IMG/VR virus record: IMGVR_UViG_3300024520_000087
Location: 1-56,483 of that record
DNA length: 56,483 nt
Reading direction: 5' to 3' (one strand)
Source of the DNA: a virus
The translations under genes and the position numbers were made by a program. The notes under the pieces were generated by a model. It ran no database searches and was not told the DNA's origin. It saw nothing but the letters and a program-made list of their open reading frames with translations. Shown in pieces: positions 47,145 through 56,321 of the stretch (position 1 is the stretch's first letter; every line of letters starts with the position of its first letter).

Positions 47145-48292
47145 TTTGGAGGACAAAAAACGAACTATCGAAACCAGTGAGTGTTAAGTATTGTGGTCCG
47201 TTTCTTGACTTTACAGGATATGGAGAAGCTAATAGAAACGCCATCATGGCACTTCACACAGTAGGAGTAGAAGTAACCACAGAAAAAGTAGAATATGCTT
47301 CAGGAAATGCAGACTTCGGAGAAGCAGCCGAATTAGCACAAAGACTAGAAGGAAGACCAATAAAATACGACATCAAGATTGTCCATGTGCCCTCAGATGG
47401 ATACATGAAGTTTCTCGAACCAGCCAAGTATCACATAGGACATTTGTTTTGGGAAACGGATAGTATTTCAAAAACATGGGTGTGGAATTGTAACTTAATG
47501 GATGAGATATGGACTGGCGGCCAAATACATAAAGAGAACTTCAGAAGAGCGGGAGTCAAGGTTCCGATACACGTTTTCCCACAGGCAATTGATAATGTAA
47601 TTCAAGTACAGAAGCCATTCCGAGTCACAGACCATAAGGGATACATGTTTTATTCCATATTCCAGTGGATAGAGAGAAAGAATCCTAAAGCTTTATTGAA
47701 GGCTTACTGGGAAGAGTTTCAAGGAGAAGACAATGTTTCGCTGTTGCTTAAGGTTTACAGATTTGGTTTCGATAAGAGCGAAAGAGAGCAAATTAGAAAA
47801 GACATCAATGATTGGAAAGAAGAGTTTGGCCATAAACACTTCCCTAAAATATTCTTGTTCTTTGATTTAGTAGATAAATCAGATATGTTTAGGATTCACT
47901 ATACTGGTGATTGTTTTGTTTCAGCACATAGGGGAGAAGGTTGGGGAATCCCTCAAGCAGAAGCAGCCGTTATTGGAAATCCAATAATCTCAACTGGGTT
48001 GGGAGGAGTACATGAATGGTTTGAAGACGAGAAGTCGGCATTCTTAACTAAGTGGAAAAGAACCAAAGTGAAGAATATGGACTTTGCCCCATGGTACGAA
48101 AAAAACCAGCATTGGGCGGAAGTAGATCACGCAGACCTTAAAAAAAGAATGAGGTTTGTTTTTGACAATCCAGAAGAAGCAAAAAAGGTCGGAAACATGG
48201 CCAAAGATGTAGCATACAACAAGCTATCATATAAGGCAGTCGGTGAAGCAATGAGAGACAGGCTGGTTGATATACAAAGATTAATAAAATGA
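47141..48292 (+). CDS. GT4-type glycosyltransferase
   Basis: 383 residues. N-terminal GT-B entry FLDFTGYGEANRNAIMALHT. C-terminal donor site CFVSAHRGEGWGIPQAEAAV, then GNPIISTGLGGVHEWF (about residues 260-295), with the E-G-W-G-x-x-x-x-E-A core of GT4 enzymes. First gene of the island. The sugar and acceptor are unknown. Confidence 0.88.
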   Translation: MIWRTKNELSKPVSVKYCGPFLDFTGYGEANRNAIMALHTVGVEVTTEKVEYASGNADFGEAAELAQRLEGRPIKYDIKIVHVPSDGYMKFLEPAKYHIGHLFWETDSISKTWVWNCNLMDEIWTGGQIHKENFRRAGVKVPIHVFPQAIDNVIQVQKPFRVTDHKGYMFYSIFQWIERKNPKALLKAYWEEFQGEDNVSLLLKVYRFGFDKSEREQIRKDINDWKEEFGHKHFPKIFLFFDLVDKSDMFRIHYTGDCFVSAHRGEGWGIPQAEAAVIGNPIISTGLGGVHEWFEDEKSAFLTKWKRTKVKNMDFAPWYEKNQHWAEVDHADLKKRMRFVFDNPEEAKKVGNMAKDVAYNKLSYKAVGEAMRDRLVDIQRLIK

Positions 48293-48495
48293 GAAACGAA
48301 ATAAAAGTAGAAGTAGCAGGGGAAACTGGATATGAGGCGGGTATTAAGTTTTATGGAAGAAGAATAGCGGAATTAAATACAGAAGGAGTTACTGGAATGA
48401 CATTCGAAAATCTTTTAATTGAAGAGGAGCGAGAAACAGCTGTACTTAAATTGGCACAACTCGAAAGAAGAAAGGGGCTGGGTTTTATTAAATGA
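48289..48495 (+). CDS. Small hypothetical protein
   Basis: 68 residues with ATGA overlaps at both ends, charged and helical. It lies between two glycosyltransferases; possibly an accessory subunit. Confidence 0.5.
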   Translation: MRNEIKVEVAGETGYEAGIKFYGRRIAELNTEGVTGMTFENLLIEEERETAVLKLAQLERRKGLGFIK

Positions 48496-49520
48496 AAATA
48501 CTGTATTTATCGTGCCACAGCGTCCTAGAATTTGATGAAGTTTCCTTGTTAACAGAACTCGGCCATGAGGTTTTCTCCTGCGGCGCATACAGCAACCCTC
48601 TTTTGGGGGGAGACAATAGACGTGGACCCATTAAGGGAGCCAAGTTCCATGACACACTTTTTAGTACCTACATGCAATGTTCCAAGGAGAAGCTTCATCC
48701 CGATTTGGTTGCCTGGGCCGATGTAGTTATTTCCATGCATAATTCAAAAATACCTCTTCAAAAAACAGAACAGCCTTGGATTACTGGAAATTGGCCCTTA
48801 CTTAAAAACAAGCGAACCATATGGAGATCGATAGGGCAATCCATCCAGTTAATCGAAGAAGAGCTCCAGTTCTACAAAGACCAAGGACTGCAAATAGTTA
48901 GATATTCTCCTAAAGAAAATACAATCCCTTCTTACGCAGGGGACGACGCCATTATCAGATTCTACAAAGATCCAGACGAGTACAAAGACTGGAATGGTAA
49001 AAAGGAAATAGTTTTAAATTTCAGCCAGTCATTAAAACAAAGGGGAGATCATTGTGGTTACGATGTATTCATGAAAGCCACGGATGGTTTTAATAGAAAA
49101 GTATATGGTCCAGGGAATTCAGATTTGGGAGATTTGTGGGGTGGGGTAGTCGATCAAGATGGACAGAAAAAGTTATATCGAGATAGTAGGGTTTATTTTT
49201 ACAATGGAACCGCACCAGCTTCTTACACATTAAGTCTAATAGAAGCTATGATGACAGGTATCCCCGTGGTTGCAGCAGGCCCAGCATTCACCCAAGGTCT
49301 GTACAATCAAGACACCAATGAAATAGAAGACATAATCCAAAACGGTGTAAATGGATTTGTAAGTAATGACACAGAGGAACTTAAAAAGTATATTGAATTA
49401 ATGATGAATAGCAAAGAAGACGCCAAGAGAATAGGAGATGCAGGTCGAATAACAGCTAAAGCGATGTTCGGAAAAGACGCAATACGTCAACAATGGGAAG
49501 GATTTTTAAACAATGGATGA
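48492..49520 (+). CDS. GT-B glycosyltransferase (GT4-like)
   Basis: 342 residues. The C-terminal half has RVYFYNGTAPASYTLSLIEA, then MMTGIPVVAAGPAF, and NGVNGFVSNDTEELKKYIEL: the GT4 E-x7-E region with PAS-YTLSLIEAM in place of the usual EGFG. The N-terminal half starts KILYLSCHSVLEFDEVSLLT. Both halves of GT-B are present. Confidence 0.8.
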   Translation: MKILYLSCHSVLEFDEVSLLTELGHEVFSCGAYSNPLLGGDNRRGPIKGAKFHDTLFSTYMQCSKEKLHPDLVAWADVVISMHNSKIPLQKTEQPWITGNWPLLKNKRTIWRSIGQSIQLIEEELQFYKDQGLQIVRYSPKENTIPSYAGDDAIIRFYKDPDEYKDWNGKKEIVLNFSQSLKQRGDHCGYDVFMKATDGFNRKVYGPGNSDLGDLWGGVVDQDGQKKLYRDSRVYFYNGTAPASYTLSLIEAMMTGIPVVAAGPAFTQGLYNQDTNEIEDIIQNGVNGFVSNDTEELKKYIELMMNSKEDAKRIGDAGRITAKAMFGKDAIRQQWEGFLNNG

Positions 49521-50121
49521 TTTTCTCACACCCAATAACTGGTTTAAAGAAAAGTTCCGTGATAAATCAGGAGAGCGTTACCACACGTTTAAAGCAGGAC
49601 TCAATCTTTATTTACAGAGACGGGGGGAAATTGCCGTGGAAACAGGAACTCAAAGTAAGTCAGAAGACTGGGAATCAGGATGCAGCACTACATTAATAGG
49701 ATCAGTCACTGATACATGCGGAAGCACTCTGTATACAGTAGATAATGTTAAAAACAACCTCGGAGAATCAAAAAAGGTAACACAAGAATATGGTAAAAGC
49801 ATAAAATACATGTTGACTGACTCGGTTGAGTTCCTGGGCAAGTTCGATAAACGAATAGATTTCCTATATCTTGACAGTTGGGAACTCCCCAAAGAAGAAC
49901 TCGATCTAGAAATCTACAAAAAGGAAATGGTTAGATACCAAAGACATTGTTTGAAAGAAATAGAAACAGCTTGGCCTCGACTACACAAAGACTCAATAGT
50001 ATTATTTGACGACTATGACTTACCGTCAGAAAGTGTGCCCAAGCTAGCGGTAGATTGGCTGAGAGCGATGGGATGGAAAATAGTACTCTCAGGCCAACAG
50101 TGCTTAATGATATCAAGATGA
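49513..50121 (+). CDS. SAM-dependent methyltransferase-like protein
   Basis: 202 residues. VETGTQSKSEDWESGCSTTL near 41-60 resembles motif I with E-T-G-T, LYTVDNVKNN the motif II acidic strand and FLYLDSW the post-motif strand. DSIVLFDDYDLPSES follows, typical of class I methyltransferases acting in sugar pathways. Overlaps both neighbours. Confidence 0.7.
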   Translation: MDDFLTPNNWFKEKFRDKSGERYHTFKAGLNLYLQRRGEIAVETGTQSKSEDWESGCSTTLIGSVTDTCGSTLYTVDNVKNNLGESKKVTQEYGKSIKYMLTDSVEFLGKFDKRIDFLYLDSWELPKEELDLEIYKKEMVRYQRHCLKEIETAWPRLHKDSIVLFDDYDLPSESVPKLAVDWLRAMGWKIVLSGQQCLMISR

Positions 50122-50813
50122 ACCCAACACAAGAAATAATTACAAAAGGTGGATTAACCCTTCAACCTGAGTTCCAAAACGCCAAATATCTAATGTACGA
50201 TGAAGGTGGGATAGAAGCGGAATGTGGTGAGTTTCTTTATGGTTTAATCAGACTTCTCAAACCAGAAAGAATTTTAGAAACGGGAACAAGGAAAGGAATA
50301 GCTTCAGCATATATGGGGCTGGGTTTAAAGAAAAATGGAATTGGAGAGTTGGACACAATAGAGTTTGCCCCCGAACATTGGCCCGTTGCCAAGGACTTGT
50401 GGAAGAAGCTAGAGATAGACAGTCTAATAACACTTCATGAGAAAAAAGTAGAAGACTTTGATCCAGAACCCAACTTTAAAGGGTCTGATTTGTCGAGTAG
50501 TGATTATATGGAGAAAGAGAGAAGAAAGTATGATGTTGCTTTTCTTGACACAGAGCCAGATTTGAGATTCAAGGAACTTGTAAGATTCTTTCCTTATGTG
50601 AAGCATGGTGGATTTATAATCATTCACGACTTACACAGCCACATGTCACAAACCAAAGCTCCAGGTCAACCCTTTGCGTGGCCGTTTGGCAAACTCCCCA
50701 AAAAAATAGTAGACTGGGTAAAGGATGGGGAATTGAGACCATTTCATTTCGAGACACAGAGGGGAATGACGTGTTTTTACAAGAGTAGACCAGGAGATTT
50801 CAAATGGAAATAA
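50118..50813 (+). CDS. SAM-dependent methyltransferase (Methyltransf_24-like)
   Basis: 231 residues from ATG 50118, in ATGA overlap. ILETGTRKGIAS (52-63) is motif I, LDTIEFAPEHW motif II and VAFLDTEPDLRF the acidic post-motif. HGGFIIIHDLHSH follows. Resembles cephalosporin hydroxylase/Methyltransf_24-type methyltransferases of glycan clusters. Confidence 0.78.
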   Translation: MNPTQEIITKGGLTLQPEFQNAKYLMYDEGGIEAECGEFLYGLIRLLKPERILETGTRKGIASAYMGLGLKKNGIGELDTIEFAPEHWPVAKDLWKKLEIDSLITLHEKKVEDFDPEPNFKGSDLSSSDYMEKERRKYDVAFLDTEPDLRFKELVRFFPYVKHGGFIIIHDLHSHMSQTKAPGQPFAWPFGKLPKKIVDWVKDGELRPFHFETQRGMTCFYKSRPGDFKWK

Positions 50814-50829
50814 AAGATCAAACAAATAT

Positions 50830-51834
50830 ATGAAGATTTTAGTAACAGGTGGAGCAGGGTTTATTGGGACCAATGTTTGTCTGGAAGCGATAAGTCGAGG
50901 ACATGAAGTGGCTTCCTTTGACAACCTCGTGCGCCCATTAACTGAAGAAAACATTTCAGTATTAAAAGAAGCTGGCGTGATTATTGTTAACGGTGATATC
51001 AGAAACGAGGTAGACTTCGCTAAGTTTCCCTGGGTCCCTGACGGAATTGTCCACTTAGCTGGTCAGTGTGGTATCCCATATGCACATGTTTCCCCAAGAT
51101 ATGATTTCCAAGTTAACGCTCTGGGTGTTATCAATATTCTCGAATACTCACGTTTAAACGGAAAGATCCCCGTAGCGTTTGCTTCTTCTAATAAGGTCTA
51201 CACAAACATAACTAACTCATATCCCATAGAGGAAGGGAAAACACGTTACACCTGGAAAGAGATTGAGTCCTTAGATGAAAACACACCGATAGATGCTTTT
51301 GGCAAATATGCTCGCTCACTATACGGGACCTCTAAAGTATCAGGAGACTTATATTGTCAGGAATACTGGCAGGCTTTTGGAGTACCAACTGTCATTAACA
51401 GAATGAGTTGTATATATGGCCTGTATCAAAAAGGTATCGAGGATCAAGGATGGGTAGATTGGATGGCAAGACAAGTAGCACTCAAGGATGGAAAGATCAA
51501 CATATTCGGAACTGGTAAGCAAGTAAGAGACATGCTTTTTGGAACAGATGTAGCCAAACTATACATAGACGAGATTGAAAACATTGATAAGGTAGCTGGT
51601 CAGACTTACAATATCGGCGGTGGGATCAATAACACACTTTCCTTACTAGAGGCGATAGATATTATCGAAGAAGAAACAGGGAAGAAAGCTGAACTTAATT
51701 TCACGGACAAACGTCACGGTGACCAGGATATTTGGATCTCTAATATCTCCAAGATCAAGCAAGACTTGGGATGGGAGCCTAGGGTGACTCCAAAGGAAGG
51801 AATCAAGTTAATGATAAAGGAGATGATAAGTTGA
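50830..51834 (+). CDS. NAD-dependent sugar epimerase/dehydratase
   Basis: 334 residues, short-chain dehydrogenase fold. GGAGFIG (7-13) binds NAD. Catalytic Y165-x3-K169 lies in YGTSK and the Ser in AFASSNKVYT (about 117-126). GRQVRDMLFGTD-like GKQVRDMLFGTDVAKLY and NIGGGINNTLSLLEA are shared with CDP-paratose/tyvelose and GDP/UDP-sugar epimerases. It would make the nucleotide sugar the nearby transferases use. Confidence 0.9.
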   Translation: MKILVTGGAGFIGTNVCLEAISRGHEVASFDNLVRPLTEENISVLKEAGVIIVNGDIRNEVDFAKFPWVPDGIVHLAGQCGIPYAHVSPRYDFQVNALGVINILEYSRLNGKIPVAFASSNKVYTNITNSYPIEEGKTRYTWKEIESLDENTPIDAFGKYARSLYGTSKVSGDLYCQEYWQAFGVPTVINRMSCIYGLYQKGIEDQGWVDWMARQVALKDGKINIFGTGKQVRDMLFGTDVAKLYIDEIENIDKVAGQTYNIGGGINNTLSLLEAIDIIEEETGKKAELNFTDKRHGDQDIWISNISKIKQDLGWEPRVTPKEGIKLMIKEMIS

Positions 51835-52706
51835 CACGTGCAGTCGTCGTCTGTTTTCACAAGTATCAACCCTATGGCGGGGAATATTACGAACCTATCC
51901 TAGATTTCTTTATTAAGACTATGGAGAAGTACAAGGATGAGTACGACCATGTCTATTTTCTGGACAGTAATTGGAACATAGACCCAAGCAAACTCAAAGA
52001 CTTAAATGCAACCATTATCAGGATAGATCCTTCAACACGTTACTATGACGCTTACAAAGAAGCCCTTCCTCAAATAAAAGAAGATTTAGTTTTGTTTATG
52101 GATAACGACACGGTGGTTTATAAGGAAGATGTGATTAGGGATACATTTGGAAAACTTGAACACTATGGTGTTGTTTCGATTATTGATGAGATCGGAGATT
52201 ACAAGACTGATCTACTGTCATCTGGAAACAAGTTTTGTCCTTACTGGTTCGCCACAAGAAAAAAACTACTCATGAAATACTTAGATGTAGATTGGGGATC
52301 TCACATGCCTCACAGTGAAACCTTAGGACACTTAACAGAAGCTATGTTGAACGACGGAATCAGAGTTCTGGAATGGTGGGAAGATAAATCCAGTCTGCAT
52401 ATTGATGGTACAGAAGGTTATCCGACTAATGCTGGTAAAGGAAAGAATCTTGGTTACTACCACATCAGAGCTGGCAGTGTCCCAGCTCTACTGCTGGCCT
52501 ACAAAGACCACGACACAGAGAAGTATGATGAGTATCTCAAAAACCAACCAAAGAATGAGTATCTTAGACAAATGGCTTGGTTCTGGTACATAACGGATAA
52601 TACACATGTCTTGGGAAAGATCATAGAACTGGTTGAAGACTTAGAGTTAGGTTCGGGGGAGTTTGGTGACTATACTTACAAATTTAGAGACTATCACGGC
52701 CTATGA
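51831..52706 (+). CDS. GT-A-like glycosyltransferase
   Basis: 291 residues from TTG 51831, overlapping the epimerase TGA, with AAAGGAGATG upstream. VVVCFHKYQPYGGEYYEPIL start, EDLVLFMDNDTVVYKEDVI holds the DXD (DND), and SHMPHSETLGHLTEAMLNDG is the later block. Same general type as the transferases at 53480, 54460 and 55286. Confidence 0.7.
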   Translation: MTRAVVVCFHKYQPYGGEYYEPILDFFIKTMEKYKDEYDHVYFLDSNWNIDPSKLKDLNATIIRIDPSTRYYDAYKEALPQIKEDLVLFMDNDTVVYKEDVIRDTFGKLEHYGVVSIIDEIGDYKTDLLSSGNKFCPYWFATRKKLLMKYLDVDWGSHMPHSETLGHLTEAMLNDGIRVLEWWEDKSSLHIDGTEGYPTNAGKGKNLGYYHIRAGSVPALLLAYKDHDTEKYDEYLKNQPKNEYLRQMAWFWYITDNTHVLGKIIELVEDLELGSGEFGDYTYKFRDYHGL

Positions 52707-53293
52707 AAAATTTAACTTGTAAAACTTGTAATAAACAATACCAGGTTCATAATTATCGAGCAAAAATTTCTTCTTATTGTTCTGTTAAATGTAAGGGAGT
52801 GGGGTTTAGGGGGGTTATTCCGAGTTCAGCTTTCAAAAAAGGTAGCACTCCCTGGAACAAAGGCAAGAAGGGGGTTCAGATTATGTCGGAGAAAACCAAA
52901 AAGAAGCTATCAATTTCTATCAGAAAAGCTTATGAAAATCCAGAGTTAAGGAAAAGGCTCAGTGAGATGCATAAAGGAGAAAAAAGTTACTTGTGGAAGG
53001 GTGGAATTACGACTGAAAACCAAATGCAGAGGGTTGTTTTCCGAAACAAAATGAGAAAACAGGTAATGGAGCGAGATGATTATACTTGCCAGATGTGTGA
53101 TAAACGAGGCGGGGTGCTGCACGTTGACCACATCCAATCTTGGTCGGAATACGTGGAGTTGAGGTTTAGTATGGACAATTGTCGTACACTTTGTGAAGAT
53201 TGCCATTACTTCGTCACTTGGGGAAAACGTAAGCCTGCTGGAATGAAGACCTGGGGAAGAAACACGCGATCAAAGGAGGTGTCTCGTGCGTAA
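52703..53293 (+). CDS. HNH homing endonuclease with NUMOD3-like repeat
   Basis: 196 residues. N-terminal treble-clef C6, C9, C26, C30. A NUMOD3-like MSEKTKKKLSISIRKAYENP with LRKRLSEMHKGEK follows. The HNH core is RDDYTCQMCDKRGGVLHVDH with IQSW, then NCRTLCEDCHYFVTWGK. All metal ligands present, so it may be active. It sits inside the glycan island with ATGA overlap to the gene before it, a selfish gene placed between sugar genes. Confidence 0.88.
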   Translation: MKNLTCKTCNKQYQVHNYRAKISSYCSVKCKGVGFRGVIPSSAFKKGSTPWNKGKKGVQIMSEKTKKKLSISIRKAYENPELRKRLSEMHKGEKSYLWKGGITTENQMQRVVFRNKMRKQVMERDDYTCQMCDKRGGVLHVDHIQSWSEYVELRFSMDNCRTLCEDCHYFVTWGKRKPAGMKTWGRNTRSKEVSRA

Positions 53294-53483
53294 AACCCTA
53301 GGAGAACTAATAGATGAACTAACAATAACCAACCTTAAGATTTTCATGTTGGTAGATAAAGTCCAAGACGACAGCCACACTCGTGAAGATTCTAAGAAGA
53401 TACAAGACCTTAATCTTTACAGATCCAAACTAAAGAACGCCATCAATGCAGGGCTAGATCAACAACAGGAGGTAAAGCTGTGA
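53286..53483 (+). CDS. Small helical protein
   Basis: 65 residues from GTG 53286 with AAGGAGGTG upstream, helical (LGELIDELTITNLKIFMLVD). Unknown; probably coupled to the transferase after it. Confidence 0.55.
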   Translation: MRKTLGELIDELTITNLKIFMLVDKVQDDSHTREDSKKIQDLNLYRSKLKNAINAGLDQQQEVKL

Positions 53484-54463
53484 GTAGAGCAGTATTTGTC
53501 AGCGCTTGTGGAGATCCCTTTATTCTCATGATGGCACATAAGCTTTTTAAAGAGAACTTCTATGACGAGGTAGATAAGTTTTACATTAACCTAAACAACA
53601 ACGCTAACGTTCCATCTGACGCAATCTCTGAAGTCTTGGCAAGACTATCTCAAGATCCCAAGGTTCATATAATCTACCACCCTGAAGGAATCGGTAACGG
53701 TATGCCAATTACTGAAATGACCCTAATAGCGAAAGAGGAACTGGTAATGCTTTTAGAGGATGATGGTTTTATCTTCACATCAGGGATAGTTGATGAGTGT
53801 TTTAAAAGAATAGAGTCAGGTGAAGTGGACGCTGTGGGATCTGAAAGATTCTCTTGTGGTCCTGAAATAGGAGAAGCTCTTAAAAAGAAATATAATTTAG
53901 ATTACTCAGGTTATGGAGATGTAGGACCCAACTACTGGCCCAACTTCTTTTTCTGTAAACGTCAGGATTTGCTAGATACTGACATGAACTTCGCCAGTCA
54001 GTCATTCCCTCCTGAGTCTCACTGGAAAGAACTAGACCACACTTTTAAAGAACAAAACTACGCCGACACTTTTGGTTGGGCAACTATGCAAATGCTACAC
54101 AAAGGAGTGAGGTTTGGGTCAGTCCCACAAAACCACGCTTCACCTTATGAGATTTCTGATAAAAGAGCTAAGTTGCTTAACTGGATAGGAGAACCAATGA
54201 AATGGATTCATGGAGGTTCTCTTTCAGCAAGTTGGGGAGGATACTTAGAAGAAGCCACGCCAGACGTTTCAATAGAGATAGCGGTTTATGAAATGGAAAC
54301 AAGATGTGCCTTCTGGAGGATATGTGCTGATGTGGTAGAGGGCTTTGATGACTTTAAAGATAAGTACAAAAAAGGTATTGATGGTCTAGTACAAAGGGCA
54401 GGATTATCAGAGGAAAGGATCAAAGAGAAATACGACTTATATAAAGGATTACTAAAAATATGA
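53480..54463 (+). CDS. GT-A-like glycosyltransferase
   Basis: 327 residues from GTG 53480 with AGGAGGT upstream. FVSACGDPFILMMAHKLFKE, then EELVMLLEDDGFIFTSGIVD with an E-D-D metal motif, NYWPNFFFCKRQDLLDTDMN and a helical C-terminus. No close paralogue here, but the same fold family as its neighbours. Confidence 0.7.
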   Translation: MSRAVFVSACGDPFILMMAHKLFKENFYDEVDKFYINLNNNANVPSDAISEVLARLSQDPKVHIIYHPEGIGNGMPITEMTLIAKEELVMLLEDDGFIFTSGIVDECFKRIESGEVDAVGSERFSCGPEIGEALKKKYNLDYSGYGDVGPNYWPNFFFCKRQDLLDTDMNFASQSFPPESHWKELDHTFKEQNYADTFGWATMQMLHKGVRFGSVPQNHASPYEISDKRAKLLNWIGEPMKWIHGGSLSASWGGYLEEATPDVSIEIAVYEMETRCAFWRICADVVEGFDDFKDKYKKGIDGLVQRAGLSEERIKEKYDLYKGLLKI

Positions 54464-55263
54464 ATAAAATAGATATTGTTTCACAGATTTGCGTATATAA
54501 TGACTATCCAATTTACAGGCAGTTGTTAACTAAATACAGACCCTTTTTTAATAAGATTATTTTGTATCCTTCCCGCCACCATGGGGTAATAGATATGGAA
54601 GAGTTTCTGAAGAAGACGTTTCCAGAGACATGGGTGGAAGATCAGAACATCGACTGGACCACTCCTGGAATAGACTGGAGACAGGTAGAGACAGAACCTT
54701 GTCTTGAACTCTCTGACTCTGAATGGATACTCTTTATGGAACAAGACTTCTTTGTAGATGACTGGCCCAAGCTATGGCTCGATGTAGATAAAGCGATGGA
54801 AATTTCGGACATGATAGGTTGGTGGAATGACACTACCCTACCTTATGTGCATCCTTGCTTCTTGTTGATTAAGCGTGAGTTACTAGACAAAACCAAGAAA
54901 GATTTCAGAGCACACCCAGAGATACACGGTTGTGATCACTTCGCTTTGATAACAAGAGACGCTCAAGAGTTAGGAGCCAAGATAACTAAACTACAAGATA
55001 TTGGTTACGTTAATTGGGAGAACGCATTCCACATGGGAGGTTTAACATATCCTTACCAGAACTGGAAAGGCGACGGGACTGACGAATTTGGTGTAGCAAG
55101 TCCAGAAGCCTTTATGATCTACAATCACTACAGTGGACTCGCACCAGTAGAACAGTCTAAACTATACTTAGAGCTATCGGTTGAGATTGGCGAGAGGCTT
55201 AGAAAACTCTTCCCCGTCCTCAAACTAGAAGACAATAGGTGGACGAAATTCTTTAAACTATGA
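54460..55263 (+). CDS. GT-A-like glycosyltransferase, paralogue of the next gene
   Basis: 267 residues in ATGA overlap. SDSEWILFMEQDFFVDDWPK contains the metal-type E-Q-D, then HPCFLLIKRELLDKTKKDFR and GCDHFALITRDAQEL. The following gene repeats these in the same order, so they arose by tandem duplication. Confidence 0.7.
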   Translation: MNKIDIVSQICVYNDYPIYRQLLTKYRPFFNKIILYPSRHHGVIDMEEFLKKTFPETWVEDQNIDWTTPGIDWRQVETEPCLELSDSEWILFMEQDFFVDDWPKLWLDVDKAMEISDMIGWWNDTTLPYVHPCFLLIKRELLDKTKKDFRAHPEIHGCDHFALITRDAQELGAKITKLQDIGYVNWENAFHMGGLTYPYQNWKGDGTDEFGVASPEAFMIYNHYSGLAPVEQSKLYLELSVEIGERLRKLFPVLKLEDNRWTKFFKL

Positions 55264-55285
55264 TAAAACCAGCAGTAATATAATT

Positions 55286-55996
55286 ATGCGGCCAGATCTA
55301 ATAACACCATGGCCTATCCACGTTGACTATCCTTTGTGGCGGCAACAACTTAAAAAGATTAGAGGACACTTTGATAAAGTAATCATCGTCTTCACTCAAA
55401 TGAATGCCGAAGGAGATTACCGTGAGTTCATAAAAGATTCTCTAGCTGGAGATGATTGTATTATTGTAGACAGTAACAATCTAAAACCTGGTGAGGATTG
55501 GAGAAATGTAGCCACAAATACAGGGTTAGAATACTCACAGTCTGATTGGGTTTTCTTCACAGAGGAAGACTTCTTCATAAACGATATGGATAGGTTCTGG
55601 GAACTCGTTAACAGTTTGGTTGACGCAGGAGTTAAGGCTATCGGATATTTCCAATCAGGTGACAGATTCCACCCATGCTGCTTATTTGTAGAGAGAGAAA
55701 CAATCAACGCAACCCAAAGGGATTTCGGTGTACGTCCTGATGTCTCAGACCACTTTTCAATATTCACCCAAGATCTTCTTAATAATAAAGTTCCTGTTGG
55801 TTACATCACAGAGCCAATGAGAATGAGTATCTTTTACCATTTAAACGGCCTCTCTCAAAACATATATTTACTACAGTCAGGTGAAGTTCCTAACTACGAC
55901 CCACCTAGTTTTAAGAAATACATGGAGGATTGCCTACTAGTAAGCCCTATACATGAAGACTTTATTAAAATGGCTAAGGAGTATCTACATGAGTAG
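55286..55996 (+). CDS. GT-A-like glycosyltransferase, tandem paralogue
   Basis: 236 residues. SQSDWVFFTEEDFFINDMDR, HPCCLFVERETINATQRDFG and SDHFSIFTQDLLN match the 54460 protein. It has a shorter N-terminal part. Probable function is the same transfer step on another acceptor or sugar. Confidence 0.7.
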   Translation: MRPDLITPWPIHVDYPLWRQQLKKIRGHFDKVIIVFTQMNAEGDYREFIKDSLAGDDCIIVDSNNLKPGEDWRNVATNTGLEYSQSDWVFFTEEDFFINDMDRFWELVNSLVDAGVKAIGYFQSGDRFHPCCLFVERETINATQRDFGVRPDVSDHFSIFTQDLLNNKVPVGYITEPMRMSIFYHLNGLSQNIYLLQSGEVPNYDPPSFKKYMEDCLLVSPIHEDFIKMAKEYLHE

Positions 55997-56321
55997 TTTT
56001 TGTAGCGTGTGTCAAAACAAAGACGGAGAACCTCTAGAGTTTCCTAGTGTAAAAGAACTTAGCGAGCATCTTAAATCTGGGCACAAACTGGGTAGGCCCA
56101 AACCCAAATCAGTAGCACCTAAGACCGATAAAGGAGGGAAAGTCGCAGTCGCTCCTAAGCCAATAGTTCTCAAGTATAAGTACGAAGGAAAGTGTCCCAC
56201 TTGCCAAAGAGAGGTTGATACCATTAAAGTAGAGATGTCTAAAGACGAACACGTAATGATTGCATTCTGTAATTTCTGTAAGATCCAACCCAAACAAACC
56301 AAAGTAAAACCAATTAAATGA
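55989..56321 (+). CDS. Small zinc-finger protein
   Basis: 110 residues from ATG 55989, which overlaps the preceding stop by 8 nt. FCSVCQNKDGEPLEFPSVKE with HLKSGHK is a C2H2-like finger near the N-terminus; CPTCQREVDT and CNFCKIQP form a zinc ribbon at the C-terminus, with a lysine/proline linker between. Likely nucleic-acid or partner binding. Confidence 0.65.
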   Translation: MSSFCSVCQNKDGEPLEFPSVKELSEHLKSGHKLGRPKPKSVAPKTDKGGKVAVAPKPIVLKYKYEGKCPTCQREVDTIKVEMSKDEHVMIAFCNFCKIQPKQTKVKPIK

